36,208 nucleotides of DNA from Bacteroidetes bacterium UBA3022 (GTDB taxonomy: Bacteria; Bacteroidota; Bacteroidia; Chitinophagales; BACL12). The translations under genes were made by a program, and so were the position numbers. Below are positions 1 through 8,641 of this stretch, one piece after another. The DNA is taken from NCBI GenBank assembly GCA_002346225.1, contig DDYY01000031.1, positions 1 through 36,208 on the forward strand, read 5' to 3'. The stretch's first letter is position 1. The number at the start of each line of letters is the position of its first letter. The notes under the pieces were generated by a model, which did not search any database, was not told where the DNA came from, and worked only from the letters and a program-made list of their open reading frames with translations.

Positions 1-400
1 GTGGTAGAGGTTTTGTGAGATAGTTCAGTCATCCCTTCAACCGCAGACAAACGATTAGCCAACTAACCGGCATATTTCAATATTTGGATTGCATTGAATA
101 ACGGGACTTTACTTGAGTAAAAAAAGTTTGTATCAACGGAATACTCGGTCTATTTAACAACGTACTCTTAACCGTTCACCCCAATCTCCTATCATCACAA
201 AATCACCCTGTTTCCACATGCGACAACGAAGCTATTGCCGGAAATGTATAGCCGGGATGGCGGCGGCAGCCCCGAACCCGATAGCAGCCCATACCGCCAT
301 TTATGATTTTCTCTTTTTAGGGTGAGGGCTACAGCCAACAGCCCGACCCATGTGTATGGCCGGCACCCCGTGACTTGCTCCTGATTTTTACCAATTCCAA
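1..400. other. gene-free stretch at window edge
   Basis: I see no coding region with recognisable protein character here on either strand. The first 200 bases are AT-rich and the rest is GC-richer. No tRNA, clear terminator hairpin or repeat stands out. It lies downstream of the minus-strand pirin gene, so it may hold that gene's terminator or the start of a gene outside the window. Confidence 0.5.
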
Positions 401-1261
401 TTAATAGGTAAGCATCCCCATCTTGCCTTGCTGGTAGTCGCGGATGGCTTCCATAATTTCGGTTTGACTGTTCATTACAAATGGACCATAAGTGGCAAGG
501 GGTTCGTTAATGGGTTCACCCGAAAGTACGAGGAAGGAGGAAGGCTGGAGGGCCTTTAGCTGCACGGTTGCACCATCCTGTTCCATCAGTGCTACAAAAC
601 CTCCGGCTGCCTGGTGTTTGCCATTGAACTCGAGCATACCTTCCATAATATACAATAAAACATTATGTGATTCCGGTAACGGGATATCGGTGCTTACACC
701 TTTTCCCAGCTTGCCATGCAGTACTATGAGTTGAGTGTGGGTAGCTGCGGGTCCCTGCAAATCCAACCAGCTGCCGGCAATGACACGCGCTGACCAGCCT
801 GCTTCTTTTTCATACACCGGTATCTGAGCGGCTTTGATGTCCTGGTACCGCGGTTGGACCATTTTGTCTTTGGCAGGAAGGTTCACCCACAGTTGAATCA
901 GCTGCATGCGTCCGCCGTTTTCTATCCATTGTTTCTGTGCTGCTTCACTGTGTACAATGCCGCGGCCTGCTGTCATCCATTGCACATCTCCGGCATCAAG
1001 CAAGCCTTCATTGCCCCTGGAGTCGCGGTGGTGGATGGCACCGTCAAACAGAAATGTTACCGGTTCGAAACCGCGATGCGGGTGGGGGGCTACGTCGAGG
1101 GCAGGACCACCGGGAGGTATTTCCTTATCGAAATGGTGCAGCAACAGAAATGGGTCGTATTGCTCAAAATGGCGGATAGGCAGTGCCTGTTGCACAGTAT
1201 CGGGACCTAAGCTGACCTGGTCGGCTTTACCGATGTATCGGACGGAGCGCATGGTAGACAT
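401..1261 (-). CDS. pirin family protein
   Basis: A bicupin of the pirin family, 286 aa, the usual length. The N-terminal cupin holds the expected metal ligands: His60 and His62 in the PHPHRGF segment, and His104 and Glu106 in GIVHSE, which line up in order with the metal site of human pirin. Some family members are quercetin dioxygenases and others act as redox or transcription co-factors, so the substrate cannot be predicted. It is cytoplasmic, with no signal peptide. It lies 57 bases downstream of the adaptor gene on the same strand and may be co-transcribed with it, though a functional link is not obvious. A second ATG three codons in (1252) is an equally good start. Confidence 0.93.
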   Translation of the reverse strand: MSTMRSVRYIGKADQVSLGPDTVQQALPIRHFEQYDPFLLLHHFDKEIPPGGPALDVAPHPHRGFEPVTFLFDGAIHHRDSRGNEGLLDAGDVQWMTAGRGIVHSEAAQKQWIENGGRMQLIQLWVNLPAKDKMVQPRYQDIKAAQIPVYEKEAGWSARVIAGSWLDLQGPAATHTQLIVLHGKLGKGVSTDIPLPESHNVLLYIMEGMLEFNGKHQAAGGFVALMEQDGATVQLKALQPSSFLVLSGEPINEPLATYGPFVMNSQTEIMEAIRDYQQGKMGMLTY

Positions 1262-1318
1262 GTTACTGCAACAGCGGGCAGATGGCTAAAGTTCGCTTAG
1301 CAGTTACTGCCGGCGGCG

Positions 1319-2593
1319 TTAGTCTTTTTTGACTTCCTTTTTTACCTTATCGCCTTCCTCTAATATGGAGGAGACGGTATTGTACGGGCCGCTGACAATG
1401 ATGTCCTCTTCTTTCAGTCCACCGGTAATCTGGATATAGTTGTCATCCTGTATCCCTGTAGTTACTTCTCTGATGGCAACGGTGTCGTCTTGCACTACCC
1501 AAACCATGATGTTGAGTTTGTTTTCGGTGGCTAAAGTGTCTTCGCGGGTAGTAACTGCCTGAATGGGAACCGTTAGTACATTCTTTTCGGTACGCGTGCG
1601 GATATCAACAGTGGCGCTCATGCCGGGATAGAACGGATACTTGCTGTTGCCCGCAGTTAATAAGTCGGTGTAAGAGCTCTCCAGTATGCGCACCTTCACT
1701 TTGAAATTGGTAGCTTGTTCGGTAGTGACCTGAATGAGTCCGCCACTGCCTGCTGAGTTGGCAATTTGCGTAACCACACCCTTGAATTTTCTGTCGAGGT
1801 AGGCATCCACTTCCACATCGGCGGTGTCGCCGACGCTGATGCGGAGTACATCGTTCTCACTCACATCTACCTGCACTTCCATTTCATTGAGGTTGGCAAT
1901 ACTCATCAGCACGTCGCCGCTCATCTGGATAGTACCCAGTACCTTCTCTCCCTTTTTCTTACTCAGACCAAAAACGGTTCCTCCGATAGGAGCGAAGATG
2001 GCGGTGCGTTTATAATTGTCGCGCATTTGCTTCAAATTCGCCTCTGCACTTTTAACGGTAAACTCCATCGCGGTAACGTTCTCCTTGGCCATCTGGAACT
2101 GTGCTTTGGCCGTTTTGTAAGCCAGCTCTGCCTGTTCGAAGTCGGCTTGCGCTACCACTTTCTGGCTGAATAGCTGCTTACTGCGTTCGAAGGCGATTTC
2201 GGCGTTCTCCATAGATACTTCCGACTGCAATACGCTGGCACGTGCAGATGCCAGATTGGCTTTCGCGTTGTTGACCGCAGCTTCTGCCTGCTCTACCTGT
2301 CCTTCGAAAAGGTCGGGATTGATGCGAACCAATAAATCACCGGCAGTAACCATTTGTCCTTCCACGATGGGTAGGTCGATAATCTCTCCGGAAATTTCCG
2401 CGCTGATTTTTACTTCATTGACGGGATAAATCTTGCCGCTGGCAGTAACCGTTTCGAGTATATCACGCCTGCTCACCTGTTCGGTTTTCACTTCAATGCC
2501 GCTTCCCGATTCGAACCAGCCTGCCTGCTGGCCAATGATCATAACGATGATCAGAACAACAACAACGGCACCTAAAATCTTGATTAATTTCAT
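1319..2593 (-). CDS. HlyD/MacA-type efflux periplasmic adaptor subunit
   Basis: A membrane-fusion (adaptor) protein of a tripartite efflux system, 424 aa. One N-terminal membrane anchor (about residues 5-27) is followed by a beta-barrel/lipoyl half containing VSRRDILETVTASGKI, a long alpha-helical coiled-coil hairpin rich in Ala, Glu and Gln (about 100-200), the second lipoyl half, and a C-terminal beta-barrel domain ending in a Lys-rich tail. The VTASGKI start of the lipoyl domain and the long hairpin fit the MacA group, which partners ABC transporters, better than the RND group. It follows the TolC gene by 10 bases, so the two form an operon. The expected ATPase/permease gene is absent; pirin comes next instead. 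Confidence 0.92.
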   Translation of the reverse strand: MKLIKILGAVVVVLIIVMIIGQQAGWFESGSGIEVKTEQVSRRDILETVTASGKIYPVNEVKISAEISGEIIDLPIVEGQMVTAGDLLVRINPDLFEGQVEQAEAAVNNAKANLASARASVLQSEVSMENAEIAFERSKQLFSQKVVAQADFEQAELAYKTAKAQFQMAKENVTAMEFTVKSAEANLKQMRDNYKRTAIFAPIGGTVFGLSKKKGEKVLGTIQMSGDVLMSIANLNEMEVQVDVSENDVLRISVGDTADVEVDAYLDRKFKGVVTQIANSAGSGGLIQVTTEQATNFKVKVRILESSYTDLLTAGNSKYPFYPGMSATVDIRTRTEKNVLTVPIQAVTTREDTLATENKLNIMVWVVQDDTVAIREVTTGIQDDNYIQITGGLKEEDIIVSGPYNTVSSILEEGDKVKKEVKKD

Positions 2594-2603
2594 ATAAATA
2601 TTT

Positions 2604-3953
2604 TTAAAACTCGATGGGTTGACCGAGATAATAGTCTATCACTTTTCTTTTGAATATAAAATCGAATTTGGCCTGGTTGAGCGAAATCTCTGCAGAGGCG
2701 AGGTTATTTCTCGCGGTTACAAAATCGAGTGCACTCGCGGCACCGGCATTGAAACGTTTCTCTGCAAAGTCGAAGGCATTGCGATTGGCCTCCAGGTTGC
2801 GCAGTGCGGCCTGATAGGTCAGAGAAGCAGCCTGTAAACCTGTCCAAGCATCGGTTACAGTTGTTTTCAAATTATTGATGGCTATCTGCTGCTCCAGCTC
2901 GGCGTTCATGTAAGCCAGACTGGCGTTCTGCTTGTTGATAGCTACTTGTCCGTTGTTGAAGATGGGAATGCTTAGGGTTAGTCCTACTACTTCACCCAGG
3001 TTGTTTTCCAGCTGATCGGTGTAAGGTAGTGCTTCAAAACCCGGCAAACCTATGTCGGCATCGGAATAGGAAGTATTGAGTTGTCCCACCAGGGTAAGAG
3101 AAGGCAAGCCATAGCCGCCTGCAATCTTCACCTGACTTTCCGCACTTTTCAAAAGGTACTCGAAGCGTTGTATACCCGGTAAGTTGCTGATAGCCGCATC
3201 GATGGTTGCATTCAGTTCGGGCATGCGTGCGTTCAGTACTTCCTGCAATAAGTCCTGTCCTGGATAACTAATAGACAGCGGAGCAGCGGGGTCGAGTTGC
3301 AGCAGGTTTTTGAGTTGCAGATAAGCTACTGCCACCTGGTTGCGGGCATTGACAATTTCAAGTTCATCGGATGCGAGTTGGGCTTCCAGCGCCAGCAGGT
3401 TGCCTTCGGGAATACTTCCTGCTGCGGCCAGTTTTTCCGAATCGTTGAGTTGCTGCTGGGAGATAGCCAGTCGGTTTTCCGTTACCCTAATCTGGTCTTC
3501 GGCAAACATCACCTGCAAGAATGCTAATATGGTATTTAATTGAATATTTTCAATCAGTGCCTGCTGATCGAGTTTGGCCATTTCGAGATCGTACCCTGCT
3601 TTTTTAATGGAATGAGCTTTAACACCACCATTGTATAATCCAAGGTTAGAAGATAAGGAATAATTGTTACTTTGAAAATTCTGTCCGACAAAAGTGTTGG
3701 TTACATAATCAAGTCCCCGTCCGTAGCTGAAAAAATAACTTCCCGAGAAATTGAGATTGGGGAATAACGATAGCCGGCTTTGTTGCACTGCAAATTCGTT
3801 GGTAGCAACGTTCGCTTGACCTTGCAGTATTTGCAGGTTATTGCCAACGGCCATATCTACGCACTGGCGGAGATTAAGTGCATTGTTCTGAGCTGCTGCC
3901 GGCACGACAAGCAAACATGTCAGAACGAGTAAGCAGTAATTCCATCTTTTCAT
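2604..3953 (-). CDS. TolC family outer-membrane channel
   Basis: An outer-membrane efflux protein of about 449 aa. The reading frame is open 23 codons further upstream, but the ATG at 3953 is chosen because it gives a normal signal peptide (MKRWNYCLLVLTCLLVVPAAAQ) and lies just after a -7-like promoter element. The mature part starts with LNLRQCVDMAVGNN, the typical first helix of TolC repeats. Two OEP repeats follow, rich in Ala, Asn, Gln and Leu with long coiled-coil helices. It forms the exit duct for the adaptor encoded 10 bases downstream. Cargo is unknown. Confidence 0.93.
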   Translation of the reverse strand: MKRWNYCLLVLTCLLVVPAAAQNNALNLRQCVDMAVGNNLQILQGQANVATNEFAVQQSRLSLFPNLNFSGSYFFSYGRGLDYVTNTFVGQNFQSNNYSLSSNLGLYNGGVKAHSIKKAGYDLEMAKLDQQALIENIQLNTILAFLQVMFAEDQIRVTENRLAISQQQLNDSEKLAAAGSIPEGNLLALEAQLASDELEIVNARNQVAVAYLQLKNLLQLDPAAPLSISYPGQDLLQEVLNARMPELNATIDAAISNLPGIQRFEYLLKSAESQVKIAGGYGLPSLTLVGQLNTSYSDADIGLPGFEALPYTDQLENNLGEVVGLTLSIPIFNNGQVAINKQNASLAYMNAELEQQIAINNLKTTVTDAWTGLQAASLTYQAALRNLEANRNAFDFAEKRFNAGAASALDFVTARNNLASAEISLNQAKFDFIFKRKVIDYYLGQPIEF

Positions 3954-3959
3954 TTGGTT

Positions 3960-3967
3960 CAAAATTA
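3960..3967 (-). promoter_or_regulatory. -7 element of tolC-like gene
   Basis: On the minus strand this reads TAATTTTG, a perfect match to the Bacteroidota -7 consensus TAnnTTTG. It ends only 6 bases before the chosen ATG, so the transcript would have almost no leader. No TTG at the usual -33 spacing is seen. Confidence 0.5.
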
Positions 3968-4096
3968 AGGATATGTGCGGCAATGGCCTGCGTTTTAGCG
4001 CATTGTGTACAAGATTTAACAATGATTAAGATATTATCGTTTTTTCTAACGAACCTATGTGCATTTTTAATGGGCTATATTCCTTTTCCAATCCCG

Positions 4097-4104
4097 TATT
4101 TTTA
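4097..4104 (+). promoter_or_regulatory. -7-like element of uvrD/pcrA
   Basis: TATTTTTA, one base off TAnnTTTG, followed after 4 bases by the ATG of the helicase. If used, transcription would begin at or very near the start codon. Confidence 0.4.
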
Positions 4105-4108
4105 CGGC

Positions 4109-6376
4109 ATGTCGTTTTTAGATGCACTGAATGAACCCCAACTGAAGGCTGCCACCAGCATTCAGGGGCCTGTAATGATTATAGCCGGCCCCGGCAGCGG
4201 TAAGACGCGGGTGCTGACCTTCCGCATTGCCCACATCCTTTCGCAGGGTGTGGATCCTTTTGAAATCATGGCGCTCACATTTACCAATAAAGCGGCGCGT
4301 GAAATGAAAAACAGGATTGAGGCCATACAGGGAACAGGAGCACGCAGCCTGTGGATGGGTACTTTTCACAGTGTCTTTGCGCGGATGTTGCGCTCGGAAG
4401 CGACCAAAATCGGCTATACATCCAACTTTACCATTTACGACAGCGATGATTCCAAGAACCTGATTAAGAACATCATCAGGGAAATGGGGCTCAACGATAA
4501 GACCTACAAAGCCAGCAGTGTACACTATCGAATTTCTCTGGCGAAGAACAACCTCATCAACCACCAGGAATATCCTTTACAGACCGAGCTGGTGCAGGAA
4601 GACGAAGCTTATGGTCGCCCCAAGGTGGCTGACATTTATAAAGAATATGCCAAGCGTTGTTTCCGTGCCGGGGCGATGGATTTCGATGACCTGTTATTGA
4701 AAACGCACGAGCTGCTGGAAAGCGTTCCTGAGGTGCTGTATAAATACCAGCATCGTTTCAAACATGTATTGATCGATGAGTTCCAGGATACCAACTTCCT
4801 GCAGTACTCCATCGTCAAAAAACTGGCAGATGTGCACCAGAATATTTGTGTGGTGGGCGACGATGCGCAGAGCATATATGCCTTCCGCGGAGCCAGCATC
4901 CTCAACATCCTGAATTATGAACGCGACTTCCCGGATGTGCAGACATTCCGGCTGGAGCAAAACTACCGCTCCACCAAAACCATAGTAGCGGCAGCCAATA
5001 CCATCATCGCGAACAACAAGCAACAGCTCGCTAAAAAAATATGGACCGACAATGCCGATGGTGACCGCATCAAGGTGATTCGCTCCATGAGCGACAACGA
5101 AGAAGGTCGGCTGGTGGCAGATGCCATTTTTGAACAGCGCATGCGCGATCACATCAGCAACAGCGGCTTCGCTATCCTGTACCGCACCAATGCGCAATCG
5201 CGTTCATTTGAAGAGGCCCTGCGCCGGCTGAATATTCCTTACAGGATTTATGGGGGCATCTCTTTCTATCAGCGCAAGGAGGTGAAAGACCTCATGGCGT
5301 ATTTAAAGCTGACAGTAAATCCGAACGACGAGGAAGCTTTCAAGCGGGTAGTGAATTATCCGGCACGTGGCATAGGCAAGACCACCATGGAAAAGCTGAT
5401 TGTATTTGCCGCCGATAATGACCGTTCACTTTGGGATATCGCCGATAATATTGCTTTGTTTCCATTCCCCGCCGCTGCCCGAAAAAACCTTACTGAGTTT
5501 GTAACCATGATCAAGAGCTTTCAGGCGCAGCTGGGTAAAATGCATGCTTATGATCTGGCAGCGCAGGTAGCCAAATCCACAGGTATATTAAAAGAATTGT
5601 ACAACGATCAAAGTGTGGAAGGGTTGAGCCGGTACGAGAACATACAGGAGTTGCTGAATAGTATTCGCGAGTTTGTGGACCCGGGGGAGTACAATCAGCT
5701 GGTGCCTGTTGACGCTACTGAGGCGGACAGGAGTCTGGCTGCTTATCTGCAACAGGTATCCCTGCTCACCGATGCCGACCAGCAGGATGGTACAGATGAT
5801 ACTGTGAAGTTGATGACGGTGCATGCTGCCAAGGGTCTGGAGTTTGAAAGTGTTTTCATAGTGGGGCTGGAAGAGAACCTGTTTCCTTCAGGCCTGAGTG
5901 TGAACTCCAGAGAAGAGCTGGAGGAAGAGCGCAGGTTGTTTTATGTCGCTATCACCAGGGCCGAAAAGAAACTCACGTTGACGCATGCAGCCTCGCGGTA
6001 CAAGTTCGGAAGCCTCGATTATTGTGAGCCCAGTCGTTTCATAGATGAATTGCCACAGGACCAGCTGGAAATGGTGGGCTATAACAAGGCGGCCCGCTCC
6101 GGCAGAGAAGAATATGTCACCTACCAGGCGCCTAAAATTACCCGTCCTGCTCCGGCGCAACCTGCTTTTACCCATCAAGCGTCGGCTGGATTTTCACCTG
6201 CTGCACCGAATGAACTACAGGAAGGCATGGATGTAGAGCACCAGAAATTCGGGTTTGGAAAAATTGTAGGCATGGAAGGCAACAACGATGGTAAGATGGC
6301 TACTATTCAATTCCAGAAGGCAGGGCAGAAAAAACTATTGTTGAAATTCGCAAAGCTGAGCATTGTCCGCAACTGA
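4109..6376 (+). CDS. pcrA: UvrD/PcrA-type ATP-dependent DNA helicase
   Basis: A superfamily 1A 3'-5' DNA helicase of about 755 aa acting in nucleotide excision repair and replication restart. The frame is open for 77 codons further upstream, but that part overlaps the divergent tolC-like gene and lacks helicase character; MSFLDALNEPQ at 4109 is the standard family start. Motifs appear in order: Walker A GPGSGKT (27-33), DEFQDTN (about 222), GDDAQSIYAFRGA (about 250), LEQNYRS (about 281), VHAAKGLEFESVF (about 570) and FYVAITRA (about 611). The C-terminus ends in a small tudor-like domain (VEHQKFGFGKIVGM, about 708), as in PcrA. The next gene overlaps its end by 14 bases. The choice between the uvrD and pcrA names is by convention. 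Confidence 0.95.
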   Translation: MSFLDALNEPQLKAATSIQGPVMIIAGPGSGKTRVLTFRIAHILSQGVDPFEIMALTFTNKAAREMKNRIEAIQGTGARSLWMGTFHSVFARMLRSEATKIGYTSNFTIYDSDDSKNLIKNIIREMGLNDKTYKASSVHYRISLAKNNLINHQEYPLQTELVQEDEAYGRPKVADIYKEYAKRCFRAGAMDFDDLLLKTHELLESVPEVLYKYQHRFKHVLIDEFQDTNFLQYSIVKKLADVHQNICVVGDDAQSIYAFRGASILNILNYERDFPDVQTFRLEQNYRSTKTIVAAANTIIANNKQQLAKKIWTDNADGDRIKVIRSMSDNEEGRLVADAIFEQRMRDHISNSGFAILYRTNAQSRSFEEALRRLNIPYRIYGGISFYQRKEVKDLMAYLKLTVNPNDEEAFKRVVNYPARGIGKTTMEKLIVFAADNDRSLWDIADNIALFPFPAAARKNLTEFVTMIKSFQAQLGKMHAYDLAAQVAKSTGILKELYNDQSVEGLSRYENIQELLNSIREFVDPGEYNQLVPVDATEADRSLAAYLQQVSLLTDADQQDGTDDTVKLMTVHAAKGLEFESVFIVGLEENLFPSGLSVNSREELEEERRLFYVAITRAEKKLTLTHAASRYKFGSLDYCEPSRFIDELPQDQLEMVGYNKAARSGREEYVTYQAPKITRPAPAQPAFTHQASAGFSPAAPNELQEGMDVEHQKFGFGKIVGMEGNNDGKMATIQFQKAGQKKLLLKFAKLSIVRN

Positions 6377-7091
6377 AACTACGCGCATTCATTTATGGAG
6401 TGGACCCAGAAATATCTCCACAGCCCTGATGTACAGCTTCGCCCGGCGTAAGGATACACAGGTATTGGATGAACCATTGTATGGATGGTACTTGCAAGAG
6501 ACCGGTTTAGAACATCCCGGTTTCCAAGAAATCCTCGCCGGGATGGAATGCGATGGCGTTGCGGTTATTCGGGAACAATTGCAGGGGCAACTGAAAAAGC
6601 CTGTGTTGTTTGCCAAGCAAATGACCCACCACCTCCTCCATCTGCCGAAAGATTTTTTATTGGAAGCGAAAAACGTATTGCTCATCCGCCATCCGGCGAA
6701 GGTATTGATGTCGTATGCTAAAGTGATCCAACAACCTGTACTCGACGACATTGGTATACGACAGAGCTGGGAATTGTTGCAATACCTGAGGGAACACTAT
6801 GCGCATGCATATGTGGTGGATGGTGATGCTATACTGCAGAATCCTGCCGGACAGCTGGAGGCTTTATGCAACGCTTGCGGAATACCGTTTGACGAAGCTA
6901 TGCTATCCTGGCCTGCGGGTCCATTGGCAGAGGACGGCGTTTGGGCAAAGTACTGGTACGAGCGGGTACACCGAAGCACCGGCTTTGAGCCTTATGCAGA
7001 AAAGGAGGTGCAACTGTCACCGCATTTACAGGCCTTAGCCGAAGAAGCTATGAGCTACTACCATGCACTTCGCGAAGAAAAAGTGGGTTGA
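6363..7091 (+). CDS. sulfotransferase-like P-loop protein
   Basis: A 242-aa cytoplasmic protein of the sulfotransferase-like P-loop fold. The N-terminal WSGPRNISTALMYSFARR (12-29) corresponds to the phosphosulfate-binding loop, and LLIRHPAKVLMSYAK (about 106-120) to the 3'-phosphate-binding strand-helix. The start is a TTG: an in-frame TGA lies at 6357-6359 and there is no ATG before the P-loop, so TTG at 6363, overlapping the helicase by 14 bases, is the only reasonable choice. The next gene encodes a class IV aminotransferase. From memory, some plant branched-chain-aminotransferase-like proteins carry a domain of this kind fused to an aminotransferase IV domain, which would make the neighbourhood meaningful. 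The acceptor is unknown and true sulfotransferase activity is not shown. Confidence 0.8.
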   Translation: MSATETTRIHLWSGPRNISTALMYSFARRKDTQVLDEPLYGWYLQETGLEHPGFQEILAGMECDGVAVIREQLQGQLKKPVLFAKQMTHHLLHLPKDFLLEAKNVLLIRHPAKVLMSYAKVIQQPVLDDIGIRQSWELLQYLREHYAHAYVVDGDAILQNPAGQLEALCNACGIPFDEAMLSWPAGPLAEDGVWAKYWYERVHRSTGFEPYAEKEVQLSPHLQALAEEAMSYYHALREEKVG

Positions 7092-7373
7092 TAGCAGAAG
7101 TAAAGAAGCGGGGTTTCAAGTACGAACAAGCAATTGTTATTATCTCCGTCGATGGACCGCAGCCTGCCGGGTGATAGCAATGTGTGCAATAATCGAATGA
7201 ACCTGCAAGCAAAAAGTCGTGTGGGAATTTGCATCGAGTTACACTGCTTCCCCGGTATGTGCTACTGAAAGGTGTCTGTTACTTCGCTTTTCCTTACAAC
7301 CTATCGGCTCATAGTAGTAATAGCGGTTTTTAATGCTCCATTTTCCTGCATCCTGCTTACCTTTCCTGCTGTT
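7092..7373. other. intergenic, no recognised feature
   Basis: 282 bases between the sulfotransferase-like and aminotransferase genes. The aminotransferase frame is open through the last third, but that translation is hydrophobic and not family-like. No hairpin terminator or clear promoter was found; TACCTTTC at about 7358 is only a weak resemblance to a -7 element. Confidence 0.4.
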
Positions 7374-8279
7374 ATGCAACAGACTTACAATCCCGCTAAT
7401 GAAAATATCCAGATTTGGGTAGGCGATCGGCTTTGGCCCCGCGATGCAGCTAAAGTGTCGGTATTCGATTCCGCAGTGCAGGGTGGAGATGCAGTATGGG
7501 AAGGTTTAAGGGTGTACCAGGGCCGCATATTTAGCCTCGATGATCACCTGCAGCGTCTGGAAGATTCCGCCCATGCGCTGGCATTTGCAGCAATTCCGGA
7601 ACGCGCATGGATCCGCAAAGCCATTAAGGCTACCCTCGAAGCCAATGGAATGACACATGATGCGCATATCAGGCTCACATTAACACGCGGAGAAAAAATT
7701 ACCAGCGGCATGGATCCGCGTCTCAATCAAAAAGGCTGCACACTCATTGTTTTGGCAGAGTGGAAACCACCTGTATATGGAACAGATGCCATACGGCTCA
7801 TTACCGCATCGGTCCGTCGCAACGCACCCATGCACCTGGATTCTAAAATCCACCACAACAATCTGCTCAATAATATTTTGGCGAAAATAGAAGCCAACAT
7901 CGCCGGCGCAGACGATGCCCTCATGCTCGATAACCTGGGTTTTGTAGCAGAAACCAATGCCTGCAATATTTTTATGAGCAGAAACGGAGTGCTGTTAACA
8001 CCCAGGGCTACTGCCTGTTTACCGGGCATAACGCGCAGAAAAGTGCTCGAATTAGCCCATGCAATCGGGATAGAAGCCCATGAATGCGATATCTCCCTCA
8101 CGGAAATGTATACCGCAGATGAAGTTTTTACTACCGGAACCATGGGAGAATTGGTGGCAGTGGCAGCTGTTGACGGCCGGAATATTGTAGATAAAACCCA
8201 TAAAAACGTCACTCAGCGCCTGCAAGAGGCATTTGGTGCATTAACGGCATATCAGGGGGTGGCCATCGATGCATTGTAG
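7374..8279 (+). CDS. class IV (branched-chain-like) aminotransferase
   Basis: A PLP enzyme of fold type IV, about 301 aa, related to branched-chain aminotransferase and D-amino-acid transaminase. The start MQQTYNPANENIQIWVG at 7374 is preferred to the GTG at 7272, because it begins directly with the family's first strand. GGDAVWEGLRVYQGRIF is the N-terminal substrate-lid region. Lys158 in HLDSKIHHNN is the expected Schiff-base lysine. EADDALMLDNLGFVAE-like residues and the ACLPGITR segment bind the PLP phosphate. It lacks the larger size of true IlvE (about 340-360 aa). Its neighbour is a sulfotransferase-like protein, suggesting a joint pathway. Substrate is not predictable: branched-chain acids, D-amino acids and aminodeoxychorismate are all possible. 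Confidence 0.88.
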   Translation: MQQTYNPANENIQIWVGDRLWPRDAAKVSVFDSAVQGGDAVWEGLRVYQGRIFSLDDHLQRLEDSAHALAFAAIPERAWIRKAIKATLEANGMTHDAHIRLTLTRGEKITSGMDPRLNQKGCTLIVLAEWKPPVYGTDAIRLITASVRRNAPMHLDSKIHHNNLLNNILAKIEANIAGADDALMLDNLGFVAETNACNIFMSRNGVLLTPRATACLPGITRRKVLELAHAIGIEAHECDISLTEMYTADEVFTTGTMGELVAVAAVDGRNIVDKTHKNVTQRLQEAFGALTAYQGVAIDAL

Positions 8280-8324
8280 TTTCTCCGGTCATTGGGTGGA
8301 ATTGATGCGCACAAACTGCAAGTA

Positions 8325-8357
8325 TTTGTAAATAATCCATCCACTCGATTATCTTTG
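8325..8357 (+). promoter_or_regulatory. promoter of acpP-fabF-rnc
   Basis: TTTG at 8325-8328, a 21-base spacer, then TATCTTTG at 8350-8357. Both elements and the spacing match the Bacteroidota housekeeping promoter (TTG, 19-21 bases, TAnnTTTG). The predicted start is near 8363, leaving a leader of about 24 bases before the acyl carrier protein. Confidence 0.8.
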
Positions 8358-8386
8358 CACTTTCATAAAAACCTAATTATACAGTC

Positions 8387-8623
8387 ATGTCAGAAATTGC
8401 TGAAAAAGTAAGAAAGATTATCGTCGACAAACTGGGCGTTGACGAAAGTGAAGTTGTTCCAGAAGCGAGCTTCACCAACGACCTGGGTGCCGATTCACTC
8501 GACACAGTGGAACTGATTATGGAATTCGAGAAAGAATTCAATATCTCCATACCTGACGAGCAGGCTGAAGGCATTACCACAGTAGGCGATGCTATTACCT
8601 ATCTCGAAGAAAACGTTAAGTAA
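8387..8623 (+). CDS. acpP: acyl carrier protein
   Basis: A 78-aa acidic four-helix carrier protein, the standard size. Ser37 in GADSLDTVELI is the attachment site for 4'-phosphopantetheine. It carries growing acyl chains in type II fatty-acid synthesis in the cytoplasm. It is first in an operon with fabF (18 bases downstream) and the RNase III gene, an order common in bacteria. It has its own strong-looking promoter, consistent with high expression. Confidence 0.98.
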   Translation: MSEIAEKVRKIIVDKLGVDESEVVPEASFTNDLGADSLDTVELIMEFEKEFNISIPDEQAEGITTVGDAITYLEENVK

Positions 8624-8641
8624 AACTTCTTTACACAGATT

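Noticed and set aside
401..1289. Plus-strand frames of 80-127 codons opposite the pirin gene
   Set aside because: Antisense shadows of a well-conserved protein, with no family resemblance.
3878..4108. N-terminal extension of the helicase by 77 codons
   Set aside because: It overlaps the divergent tolC-like gene, its translation is not helicase-like, and the family start is MSFLDALNEPQ.
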